Assembly: GCA_014905825.1 (NCBI GenBank)
Contig: JACGCN010000001.1
Location: forward strand, 372,001 to 436,000
Source of the DNA: Lyophyllum atratum
Taxonomy: Eukaryota > Basidiomycota > Agaricomycetes > Agaricales > Lyophyllaceae
DNA length: 64,000 bases
Direction of reading: 5' to 3'
How positions within the stretch are numbered: the first letter of the stretch is position 1; the number at the start of each line of letters is the position of its first letter. Of the stretch, positions 24,824 through 34,617 are shown piece by piece. A program made the translations under genes and the position numbers. The notes under the pieces were generated by a model, which saw nothing but the letters and a program-made list of their open reading frames with translations, searched no databases and was not told the origin of the DNA.

Positions 24824-27355
24824 TTTGCAATCGGGAATCCTCCGGTGTTATAACTTGATTTTTTTTTCTTCTTGTGGATGTTTCGCTGCGCCGCTCGCCA
24901 AATCCAGACTTTGGTCCTACCACACCCGCAGATCTGCTTAGCTAAAATCTCGCCCTTGTTCCCTTTTCGACGCGTCTAATCCGTCCCTTGAAGCTGCACC
25001 TGCACCTCATCCTATGTCAGTGGTTCCCCATCCTTGCAAAACATGAAATCTGCCCACCTTGACGAACCCTTGAGAGTCGTGGAATCGTTGCCGACCGTGG
25101 AACCATCTCCAAGCCGAATATTATTATTGTATCTCCGCTTCAAACTCAGTCCTTCGAAACCAGCGAAACCGACGATGATCTCACACAACACTCCAGATCG
25201 GGCTTTCACGACGATCCCAAATCGCCCGCCCTCCTCGTATTCGCTTCCACCCACATTACCGTCGGAGGACACAATTGTCAGGAACGTCGCCAAAACGTGA
25301 AAACCCCCTTACCTAGCATTTGAAACCCCTTGTCAGACAAGTTCGAGACTGGTCAGACGCAGTGTCGTGTGGGCGCAGATAAGATCACCATGCGTCACAG
25401 GAACCATACCAATCAATACATGTTACATGCATTCAGTTTTTCAAATGCGAACCGGCGGCATATTGATGAGCCTCAGGCACCCACCTGACCGCATTTATTC
25501 AGTGATCGGCCTCTTCCACGCACGATTACTATCTTTGGCCTTTCCCCGGGAACATTCCCCGACAATACGAGGTTCTCAAGTCGCAGATAAAACTTCGAGG
25601 TCTCACCAAGCTATTCAGATCACCGCAGAGCGTCTCACACCCTCATGATTGTGGAGCTGCCTGTCTGATCAAATTATGAATTGAATTCTTTCTGAAACTA
25701 GCCAATGACATCGTACGGAATCTTGATCCTTGATATTTTTGGGGTGATTCCGACGTTCGTCGACATCCGGGATCCTTCCAATCAACCCACATCCCGCATT
25801 AAAATTTTGTCCATTTTGCCATTGGCTGCTGTGGCTGACAGACCTAGACCGGGGCGTCGCTGCTCCGACGCACAGCTGTCCTTTCCCTACCAATGGGATG
25901 TTCCATGCCATGGTTGCTAAGTACTGGTGGTAATTGACCGCTATTATGGCCTATACTTGTGTGACTCCCTATGACTCTGGTGGCCTATTCGGTGTTTCGG
26001 AATCTACATGGAGCAGTCTTTTTTTTGACTCTCGGACCTATCATCGTCATTCCCCATGTTGATCATTACAATGTCTCGCGGTCGTCTGTGCCCGAGCTAC
26101 GAATATGAATACTCCATCCCCCTGGCCCCGTAAAATTGCCGCCACACTTCCTTCATCAAGGTTCGACGCGGCTCAACGATTCATGCAGCGCGCATCACAG
26201 CTTTTGCATTCTCAATCTTTCAGGGCCGCGAAGTAAGGTTTGTTCTGGCGGTAATCAACATCCGTGACCGTTGGCTATCATTAGTCTCTACTCACCAGGC
26301 TTCCCAATTTGCCTGTACAGTCACTCTGCTGCGGACCATGGACTTCACATAAAGACTTGGAGGGAGCTTCCCGACAATCCATGACCTTCTTGCTCCTGGA
26401 GATAAAATATTCAAATACCTCTGCCAGTTCCCGCCTAACAAGGACATCACTCGGAGAAGCAACCGCTCTTACCAAGCTCTTACATACGCTCTTTTACGAG
26501 TCCTACCCACGGCGTCAGCAGCTGTCCAATGACCACTCGCAGAAGGCAGACCAATCAAGGAGTCCACTTCGTGTGCTTGTGCCTTGCTGCGCCCCTACTG
26601 TGAGCCCGGGCACGTCACAGGCCGACTTTCTGACCTGAACGTAGAAGCCCGTCATTGCTGTCAATCTGATGTCAAAAAGGTACCTTTGGGTTGGCAATGA
26701 CATGAGGAACGCGCCAAGGGGGGCCAAGGTGTAACGCGCCCGATGTACGGCAGTTATGAAGAAGCATTAGGCAAGTTCGAATACATACTGGCGAAGCTCG
26801 AGCACGAGGGTGCGACTGATTGTCGGTGGTGATCTTTATCAGCTCCGCTCTCGGGGCGGAATCTACGTTGAATGTTGAATGTTGTCCGGAATCCGGAACG
26901 CACACACACAGAATTCAAAGCACACACACAGAATCAAAGGAACCTTGAACCTTGAACTAAGTTGAAGGCAATATCACCCCGGTTTCTGACTTCTTACACA
27001 ACCCTTTTACCACTTCGACTGATATGGCCGAGGTTGCCTGCCCGAAGGAAAGATTGAATATTTTATTCTGTGTGGGTGGATTGTCATTCAATCATATGAA
27101 CACCCCATGTTCCCTCTCTTGCAGCAGCCCCTCGTCATGAATAGTGGGCCAAGTGGTGTAATATGCAATCCCTTGCGATGGTGGAAAATCTAAAACAGTT
27201 GAGTCCTAAATTGAGGAAGTCCTAAATTAGTTCCACCCAAATTTCACTGGCCCCACAATTCCCAGGAACTGAGTATCCAAGGTACCATCTATGCGCTGCG
27301 TCTCTCTCTCTTCCAAATCTCACCTGCTGCTCTGGCCCTCGACTATAGAATAGTC
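24824..27355. other. Gene-poor intergenic region
   Basis: The left part is the promoter region of the Zn2Cys6 gene, with a run of nine T at about 24859-24867. Open frames on both strands at 25012-25300 lack an ATG on the minus strand and match nothing I know. A cluster of short direct repeats lies at 26867-26960. No RNA gene or transposon ends were recognised. Confidence 0.45.
26867..26960. repeat. Cluster of short direct repeats
   Basis: Within under 100 bp are TTGAATG twice, CCGGAAT/CCGGAAC, CACACACACAGAATTCAAAG followed by the same block minus one T, and AACCTTG twice. Each pair is adjacent, as left by replication slippage. No coding role is visible. Confidence 0.6.
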
Positions 27356-27649
27356 CGAGTAAGCAACAGCTATTTACTTTGAGTCCGCCATATCGTGTGC
27401 GTTCTCCTGCTTTGAGTGAGAAACTTACATCCGCTGGACAGTTTCTACCTCCCGGATCTGAATTCGCCTTCGTTCATCTAGGGCACTTTTTGCCCCTCCA
27501 CTATTGACCAGTTCGAGTGAGCCAAAGCTGTCTACTGAGCCCGCCGTACCGTATGCGTTCTCCTGCCCTTTATAAGAAACTGAAATCCTCTGGACGTTTT
27601 CTACCCCTGGAATCTGAATCCGCGTTCGTCACTTCGGGGCATTCTTGCC
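27356..27649 (+). repeat. Imperfect tandem duplication, about 140 bp per copy
   Basis: Copy A (27356-27494) and copy B (27514-27649) both begin CGAGT and share GCGTTCTCCTGC, TCTGGACGTTTTCTACC-like and TCTGAAT blocks in the same order. The offset is about 158 bp. They differ by scattered substitutions and a few small indels. Copy B directly precedes the decayed WD40 segment, so the duplication may be part of the same relic. Confidence 0.6.
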
Positions 27650-27670
27650 TAGTGTGTCTGTTAGGATACC

Positions 27671-27960
27671 TGCGATGGGATCATGCAATTCTGGAACACG
27701 GCCAATGGCGAAGTCATACGGGAAGTCTTACAAGCGCATCGAAGATCGGTTGTCTACTCCACCGGCGGCCATAAATTCGCCTCAGGCTCTGGTGATGGTG
27801 CTGCACATCTCTGGCCGGAACAATCGATCCTATTGAATCGACCATGAAAGCAAATGGTGATGCGAGCCTCGCTGTCACATTTTCACCAGACGGGCAGCGT
27901 GTTGTTTCTTGCGGTTCTAGGAATACCACCACCACTATTACCACCTCCGTGGCAGCCGCT
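27671..27960 (+). pseudogene. WD40-repeat gene relic
   Basis: A frame starting at 27671 reads CDGIMQFWNTANGEVIREVL, followed by KFASGSGDGAAHLW, then stops at 27845-27847. These are two WD40 blades (xFW and xLW ends). A different frame, overlapping it, then gives ASLAVTFSPDGQRVVSCGS, the start of a third blade. The frame change, lack of an ATG-led context and loss of similarity on both sides point to a remnant of a larger WD40 protein, perhaps of the NACHT-WD40 kind that varies rapidly in fungi; that origin is inference. Splicing of a short intron between blades was considered but no good donor/acceptor pair was seen. Confidence 0.6.
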
Positions 27961-28966
27961 GGCGACATGTCCAAGCGTTACAATTGCAGCAAGTGTGTGC
28001 TGCAGAAGGGCAGAGCACTGGGGGTAACGGAATCACGTCTCTGGCATCTTGACCTAGTACGAAGTACGTTGTCTGTGCCGGTATGACCATTGGTGTGTAT
28101 AAATATAAATTGCGCGGCCGGGAGGATGGTACGACCATGAATTCGGGCTCATCCTGGTAGCTACTATACCACGACAAGATAGGCAGGAAAGAGGTATCGC
28201 CTAGAAATCAAAGCTCTCCATTTAGGTAGCATCACCCCAGGAACATTTACGCCACACTGATTTATTGCACGCGATCTCCGAGTCCCCGGATAGCACGCCT
28301 GGTTCGCACATAGGAAGTTTCGAGCGTAAGCTGGAGAGTCTGACCAGAAGTGGTATAAGCACGAGAGGACCGGTGGGAGATGCTGTGTGATGTGGAAGAC
28401 GTTAGATGTCGATGCAATCCTGACGTTAAGACGGTCGCCTTGAGGGACTTTATGACTTGAACTCGAGACGGTGCAATAGAACGCTGAGGGGGCTCAACTT
28501 TCGACCATCACGATATATCAGCGTGAACCATAAGAATGGCTCCATCGCTATCTGAGAGCGGCTCATAACAGCAGTAAGGTCTGAATAAGAGCGAGCCTTA
28601 CGGCGCTCTATGTGTATACGTAGTTGCAATTATTCCTCGGATGGCGATATATATGCAGGGTATACTCTATGATATCGATATAAAGGAAAGATGGGTAGAT
28701 TGACGGATGAATTGCAAGGAAAGGAACGTGTGGTGCGTCGAATAAACGTCGAGACAACTAAAATCGTTAGGTTATAAGAGGCCGGAGAACGAAGTGCGAG
28801 GGCGAGTGTGTGAGGGGGATACTGGAGCATATAAGAATATGTTGAAAGAAGAAGAAGAAAAATGAAAAGCCCAAGAAGAATGAAAGCAAGCCAAAGAAAG
28901 AAACGATCGAACTTAAAAGCACCTGCCTCCCAACACCCATCCAAACCCCACACCGAACCACCCCAC
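27961..28966. other. Intergenic region, about 1 kb
   Basis: No gene supported. The open minus frame at 28630-28998 is a hydrophobic readthrough in the 3' UTR of ERF2. Confidence 0.45.
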
Positions 28967-31121
28967 TCAATCATCCCTATCCCTCTCCCCACCCCCACTC
29001 CCCGCCCCCCGCATCCCCGGATTCACCTCACGCGCATCCTGCGTCGCCACCGCCCTCGGATCAAGCCACGAGAAGCCCTTCGGGCGACAAAGCACCGCCG
29101 CAAAGTTCCTGCTACTCGTGCCGTGCGAGAAGGGGTTGGGCGGCTTGGAGGCGCCTGGGATGGCCATTGACTTGTGTGCTTGGTTTCGGATCTGAACGCG
29201 GAGAGACGGGGGGTGAGTAACACGGAGGGCGTAACAAATATAAGAAGGGGTGCGCACCATTTCGATGGTTGTAACATTCAACACTGACAGCCTCATATGA
29301 TACGCCAACAGCGCGCCTACAGGCCAAATCACCGCAATGCTCAGACAGAACGCAACGGCGCTACCGACGCCTTTGCGGTCGGACAGGGCGTGATGGAAGT
29401 TGCGGTGCTCGCCTGAGGCTGCGGGGAGGGTGGTGAGGAGCCAGAGGTGCAGGGCGGCTGTTATTATTATTAGGATGAGGGTGCTTGTCTGTAGGAGATC
29501 CAGTATATCAGCATGGGACGGGTAAAGCGGCGGGACAGGCTTACGGCGGCGCATAGGAGGGCGAAGAAGGTAGTATAGTTCCGTCGGCCTATGCAGTTGT
29601 TTACCCACTGGCAATGGTGGTCGCACCCGTCTACGCAGTTGTCGCACTACATGATCACGATCGTAATTAAACCTAAAGCTTCGCGAAAAGGTAAAGAGAA
29701 GCGCACCATTTTGCAATGACTTGACCGCGGCGGGCGATAAATTTTGCACGTCGGGCAGTATTTCACTCTTACGCTAAAAATACTCATGAACAAACCCAAA
29801 TCAAGGAGAAACAATAAAACAACACTCACACATCCTGCCTCACCCTCAAATCCCTCGGCATCGGTGCTTTCACTCCCCCATCCGATGGGCTCGTCGCCGG
29901 ATACGGCGGATCAGGATCCAGCCCCCTCGGCAAAATTCCCGGATCCGTGGTTGCAGTCGTTAACATCGTGCTCACCACCACCGCCGCCAGATACGCGCCG
30001 ATAATCACGATGGCCTTCCCGCCAGCGGAGTGGTTCCACCAAAAAACGCAGGTGGTGCTGAACCACAGGCCTGCGAGGCCGAAGAGGAGACCGAGGGAGG
30101 CGAGGAAGGCGTAGGGGGTATCGCCGCCGGTGAGGAGGCGGCCAGAGAGAAGGAAGCGGTTGCGCGAGGGGTGGAGGGCGTATTTGCGGAGGGGCTTGGA
30201 GGAGTTGGGTTTGAGGATGGGGGTGTGGGAGAGGCGGGCGTTGGTGGGTGTGGGTGTTGGGGCGGTCGCGATGAAAGAGGGAGGCGGGGTAGGTGTGGAG
30301 GGCGCGGGTGAGGGTGAGGAGGAGTGTGACGGGGCGGGAGAGTGAGAGCGGGAGGAGGGTGCGGCGTTGCCCTTATGGAAGCGCATGGGAGAGGGGGAGG
30401 AGGGGTCTTGGGGCGTCTTGGTCGGGGTGACGGGGCGCTCTGCGCGCTCCTCGTCAAAGGCGGCGCTGTTACGGTTACGTATGGAGTCGAAGCTCAGGCG
30501 GTTGGGGAAGGAGAGGCCAAAGACTCGGTCGAGGCTAGTGCGCACGCGGCCGACGGGTGATTTCTTCGGAGACGAAAGCGGGGAGACGGGACTGGTGGTC
30601 ACGACGGAGGGCCTGCGTACATGGCTGGAGCCGCCGATGGGGAGGAGTGGCTCTCGGCTGTGCTTGATGCGTTTTAAACTGGTCATCTGGGTGCTCTGGG
30701 GGTCCTCAGTCGTGTCTGTGGGAGGGTCCTGGTCATCAATGGAACTGTGTGCAAGGGAATGTCGTTTTCGCTCCTGCAATGCAGAAGGGTTGAGGGGAGA
30801 AAGAGGGTAGTGGTCGGCGTCGGGTTCGGGTTCGGTCTGGGGAGTGTACTGCGACTGCTGCATCGGGCGTGCAGGGCGAAAGAAGGACGACGAGGGTTGT
30901 ATACCGCCAGCGTGGGTCGAGCTGGATAGCATCTGTGGCGAATGAAGTGAGTGTAGTGGGAAATGGGCGGACGTGGGCGATGTTGAGGTTGCTGGCAGGC
31001 GAGCCGACGTCGCCTGCTGAATCGAAAATAGGTTCGACGTGGTGCTCGCAGCGCTGAGAGAGGCGGGCAGTGGCAGCGAGCCCCTGGAGTTGCGGAAATC
31101 GCGCTTTGTCGGCGAGTTCAT
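28967..31121 (-). CDS. ERF2: DHHC palmitoyltransferase, Erf2-like
   Basis: S-acyltransferase of the ER/Golgi membrane; in yeast Erf2 with Erf4 palmitoylates Ras. The ATG at 31121 ([17 protein letters not shown]) is chosen because the longer frame to 31202 starts with TTG. A Ser/Pro-rich cytosolic N-terminus of about 300 residues is much longer than in yeast. It leads to [19 protein letters not shown], two membrane helices, the [18 protein letters not shown] (DPG) motif and then the cysteine-rich domain [43 protein letters not shown], quoted here in pieces: [18 protein letters not shown] and [13 protein letters not shown], with the DHHC catalytic cysteine. Two further helices follow, and the TTxE-type motif NVTTIEM. 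The C-terminus is hydrophilic, ending ERDRDD, stop 28967-28969. Confidence 0.93.
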
Positions 31122-31576
31122 CGTTGCAGCTGGGCCAGGCGGTGAGCGAGCACAAATCCGAACTGATGATGGAAAGATGGCAGCCTTCCACGTGCGTCGC
31201 AATCAGCCCACCCTTTCACTTGTTCTCTCCTCGGCTAGCTCGATCTTTACGGAGAACTAATAGTATTCTAGCAGATTGAATATAAAGCCTCAGTACTCAG
31301 TCTCTGAGAAAAGCTACATTGCGGTCAAAGACTATGATTCTGAAGCACTCCTATCGATGGCGTTGTAGGAGGCGTCTATCCTCAGGCTTCAGGTAGCCTC
31401 AGGTGTATATACTGCATCATATTCTGATCATACAGCATGTGATGTAGACGTCTTGCAATGAGCAGAGCATTCGACGAAACTGGGATGATGGCGTGACTTG
31501 GGGTGGATGAAATGCCGAGCGCGCCGATTTGTTTCATACGCGCCAACAATGAGAGCGTCGTCTGCGCCTCCTAACC
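31122..31576. promoter_or_regulatory. Divergent intergenic region ERF2/CAB4
   Basis: About 455 bp between the start codons of two divergent genes, so both promoters must lie here. No specific operator was recognised. Confidence 0.5.
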
Positions 31577-32859
31577 ATGTACAATCCCAAACGCACGCCG
31601 TCGCCGTTTCCCTCATCCGACACTGCTGAGCGCGCCCTCCTCCTCGCCACCATCCCCTCCCTCGAACTCCCATACTTCCTCGCACCCATCATCGCCACAG
31701 CCGCCACCACAGTCCGCGACCACCTCACCATCGTCCTCTTCTCCCGCCTCTTCAACGACCCATGCTCCTCCTCTAACGCAGGCTTCCGCGGCATATCCCG
31801 CACGGACCATTTCGACGATGTCCTCCACCTCCTAACCTACGTCTACGTACAAGCCACGAGCGTCGCCCAGTCTCTAGACAAAGTCCTCATGGAAATCGAC
31901 GTCCTCCTCCTCGGCATCGATCACGACGTACCCTGCGACCTCGGTAAAGGCATCAACGTCCTGTTCCGCGTCGCCGGTGGTACGCCCCTCCCACTCTCCC
32001 CCCTTAGCACCGGTAACTAACTCCGAGCCCATGCAGATGCGATCGCGATACCCCTCCCCGCCTCCATCACATCCGTGCGCCAGTCCTTCCTCCCCGCAGC
32101 GGACTACGACCCAGCGGAAGCCTCCGCATCCCCGTCCACCCCCCTCTCACCCTCTGCTCTCCACGGTGCCTCCGGCAAGCCCCCACGGCTCCCAGTCGTT
32201 GCACTAGGCGGCACATTTGACCACCTCCATGCGGGGCATAAGATCCTCTTGAGCATGGGCGCGTGGATCGCATCCCAAAAGATCATTGTTGGCGTCACTG
32301 GTTCGCCCCCCTTCACATCTTGCGGTGTAGTGTATGACCTCTGACATTCACATCCATATAGACGACGTTCTCCTAATGAAAAAGAGTAACCGGGAAATGC
32401 TCCAACCGCTCTCTGAACGCATCGCGTGTGTCCGCGCGTTCCTTACACGCTTCCGGCCGGGCATCGAGTACGAAATTGTCCCCATCCAGGATGTGTATGG
32501 ACCGACGGGGTGGGATCCGAACGTACAGGGGCTTGTGGTCAGTAGGGAGACGATGAATGGAGCTGAGGCTAGTAAGTGCTCATATCCCTTCCTGCACCTC
32601 CCTTGTTGTCTTGTTACCCGGCGGTATAATTTACTCATGCATAAATACAGTCGCAGCCGAGCGTATCGCCAAATCTCTCCCGCCGCTACAAATTTTCGTC
32701 ATCGACGTCATAAGCCCAGACTGCCCGCGCATCGACCATGAAGATATGGATTTCCTCCGTAGCACCAAGATGAGCAGCACGTTTATTCGCGAATGGCTTG
32801 CGAATAGGGAGGATGAGAAGGCGAAGGTGAAGGCGAAGGTGAAGGTGAAGGCGGAATAG
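31577..32859 (+). CDS. CAB4: Phosphopantetheine adenylyltransferase (CoA biosynthesis)
   Basis: Transfers AMP from ATP to 4'-phosphopantetheine, giving dephospho-CoA, the penultimate step of CoA synthesis. The ATG at 31577 starts MYNPKRTPSPFPSSD. The N-terminal half (to about 32150) is a fungal-specific region. The nucleotidyltransferase core is VVALGGTFDHLHAGHKILL, with the (T/H)xGH-type HAGH motif at about 32235-32246, followed by KIIVGVTG. Next come LLMKKSNREMLQPLSERI, YEIVPIQDVYGPTGWDPN and LVVSRETMNGAEA, and finally the ISSTFIR-like signature MSSTFIREWL. Introns interrupt at about 31980, 32325 and 32575. The C-terminus is a Lys/Ala/Val tract from a GAAGGTGAAGGC-type repeat. Unlike animal COASY there is no dephospho-CoA kinase domain. 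Confidence 0.93.
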
Positions 32860-34617
32860 GATATGATGAAGGAGGATGAGGACACGTGAGGTGTAATATT
32901 AATATTAAATTGGGTTTGCGCGGTGAGTTGTATGTACAATTTTTCCGACTGTAGGACATATTTTTGAGTGACATGTAATTCTATCGCGGTGTGGGGAGTC
33001 CGCGACTGAAGACCTTGCTAACGTTCTTTGCCTCTCCGAACACGTTATATCGCTTTGCTCCGGTGGTCTATTTCTAGTCTCCTTTTGGTTCACTGCTCAG
33101 TTGTCATAAAAGTATCTTGTTACTAAAACTAGGCCAAGAGTGTCACCTACGGCAACTGCACCGTTTACCCCGCATGCTGTCGGGAAACACACCCCTTAAG
33201 GTATCACCTCATATAGAGATGCCTCGTTCTGCAGCACCCGCTGCCGGATCGAGACCTTCTTACTCTGACCAAAATTGCGTACTTGCGGCGCTACCTCGAC
33301 TGGTTAGGCTTATCACCAGAAAGCGCCGCTGTACAGGGAACTTTCTGAATGGGGAGAGCGTTCTTTATCATCAGAGGTGTCCACAGCACCACCATCAAGG
33401 GGATTGGCCTGATCCCCCGTTTCGATCGAGGAGAACGTGCAGTGAAGCACGACCGTCGGCAGCGGGTGAGGCCAGAAGAGAAGAAGGCAGAACCTTGTTT
33501 TGAAGGTCATACGATTCCTGTCGACGACTGACCAGAACTAATCGCCCAAGTGCTAAGAAACAAGTCTAGAGGTGTTACAGGACGTGGAGGGCGTCGACGA
33601 TGCTTGATTGTGATATGATCCGGTCCTGATGTTCCCGCCTAGTATCTTGATGGCTCAGCCTATAGATTTTGCGGACCCATTCTCGATCTAGAAGTAAATC
33701 CAGATATTTTGATGTGGTCTTCTTCTCACATAGCGATCCGGAGAATGTCGGTTAATGTAGGCCAAGCTTTGCTGATGAACGGGATGGGAATGGGGATGAG
33801 CGACGGGGCCGAGCCTTGGGTCGATGTTAATAAGAAATAGACGCCCGCACAGCCTTGCAGGGTGGTTTTCTCGGGACCACCGAGGACTGGCACCTATACT
33901 TGGCTAGCTCTGACTTTCGATCCATGAAAGAAGCTTCATTTCGTTTGAATTTCATGAAACAGACTTTCCTCGGTTCCGCACTTGAGCAGTCGGTGCTCGA
34001 AGGACGAATTGGCAAGCTGTATGACGGACACAAGTCCTCACCCGCGAGAGGGGGATGGTCCGGTATCAGCTCAGCGGGTAGCTAACCGCATGGAAGTACG
34101 GTCGGTGTAACGAGCATAGAAGTTGCCATCCCCATCAAGATAAGACTACGAGGATCGTTGTAGACAGATGTCTTGCTCAACCGCGGGTTTTTTGTGTTCT
34201 GGTTCTTTCGGGATTTGAGGTCGGGTGACTGGGTCCCATGTCTGTAGTCTGAGTCAACGTAGGAAGAGAAGAGCACGCGTCTTGGGACATTTTCGGACAA
34301 GAATGTGATGGAAGTGATTGATCAAACGAGAAGATCTGCCATCAAAAAGGTGGGCCAGGTGTTGGCGGGTTGTCCGGTTCAGTGTTGACTGGAACACCCC
34401 AAGAGGGAGTGATACTCTGATACAGTCGTCGAGGGCACTGCCAGTGCCACAGTGGAGCGGGAGTGTAGGCGCGCAAGCCAGATTTGGACAGGTCAGTAGT
34501 AGGCTTGCCTCCAACGCTCATGTGCACATCGCCGTCTCACACGTCCTAGACCTCTATTCCCCCAAACTTGCAGCGCTGGTCGTCACAAAACACACTATCC
34601 TTTAACCATCCCCCGCC
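32860..34617. other. Intergenic region, 1.75 kb, with unassigned ORFs
   Basis: No recognisable gene. An open frame 33855-34085 (+), without its own ATG, encodes GFLGTTEDWHLYLASS and ALEQSVLEGRIGKLYDGHKS. It could be joined to MNGMGMGMSDGAEPW just upstream (33775-33822) by a short intron ending CCTTGCAG, giving a protein of about 90 aa, but the donor is weak. A second patchwork of frames at 33220-33531 is equally unsupported. The right end is the LIM gene promoter. Confidence 0.35.

Noticed and set aside
25012..25300. Opposed ORFs of about 90 codons
   Set aside because: The minus one begins with TTG; neither has a motif or splice partner.
28630..28998. Hydrophobic 122-codon minus ORF
   Set aside because: It overlaps the ERF2 stop and 3' UTR and has no conserved motif; poly-pyrimidine DNA explains the Phe/Leu run.
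30030..30810. Long plus-strand ORFs rich in Gly/Arg/Glu
   Set aside because: They are antisense shadows of the Pro/Ser-rich, GC-rich ERF2 N-terminal exon.
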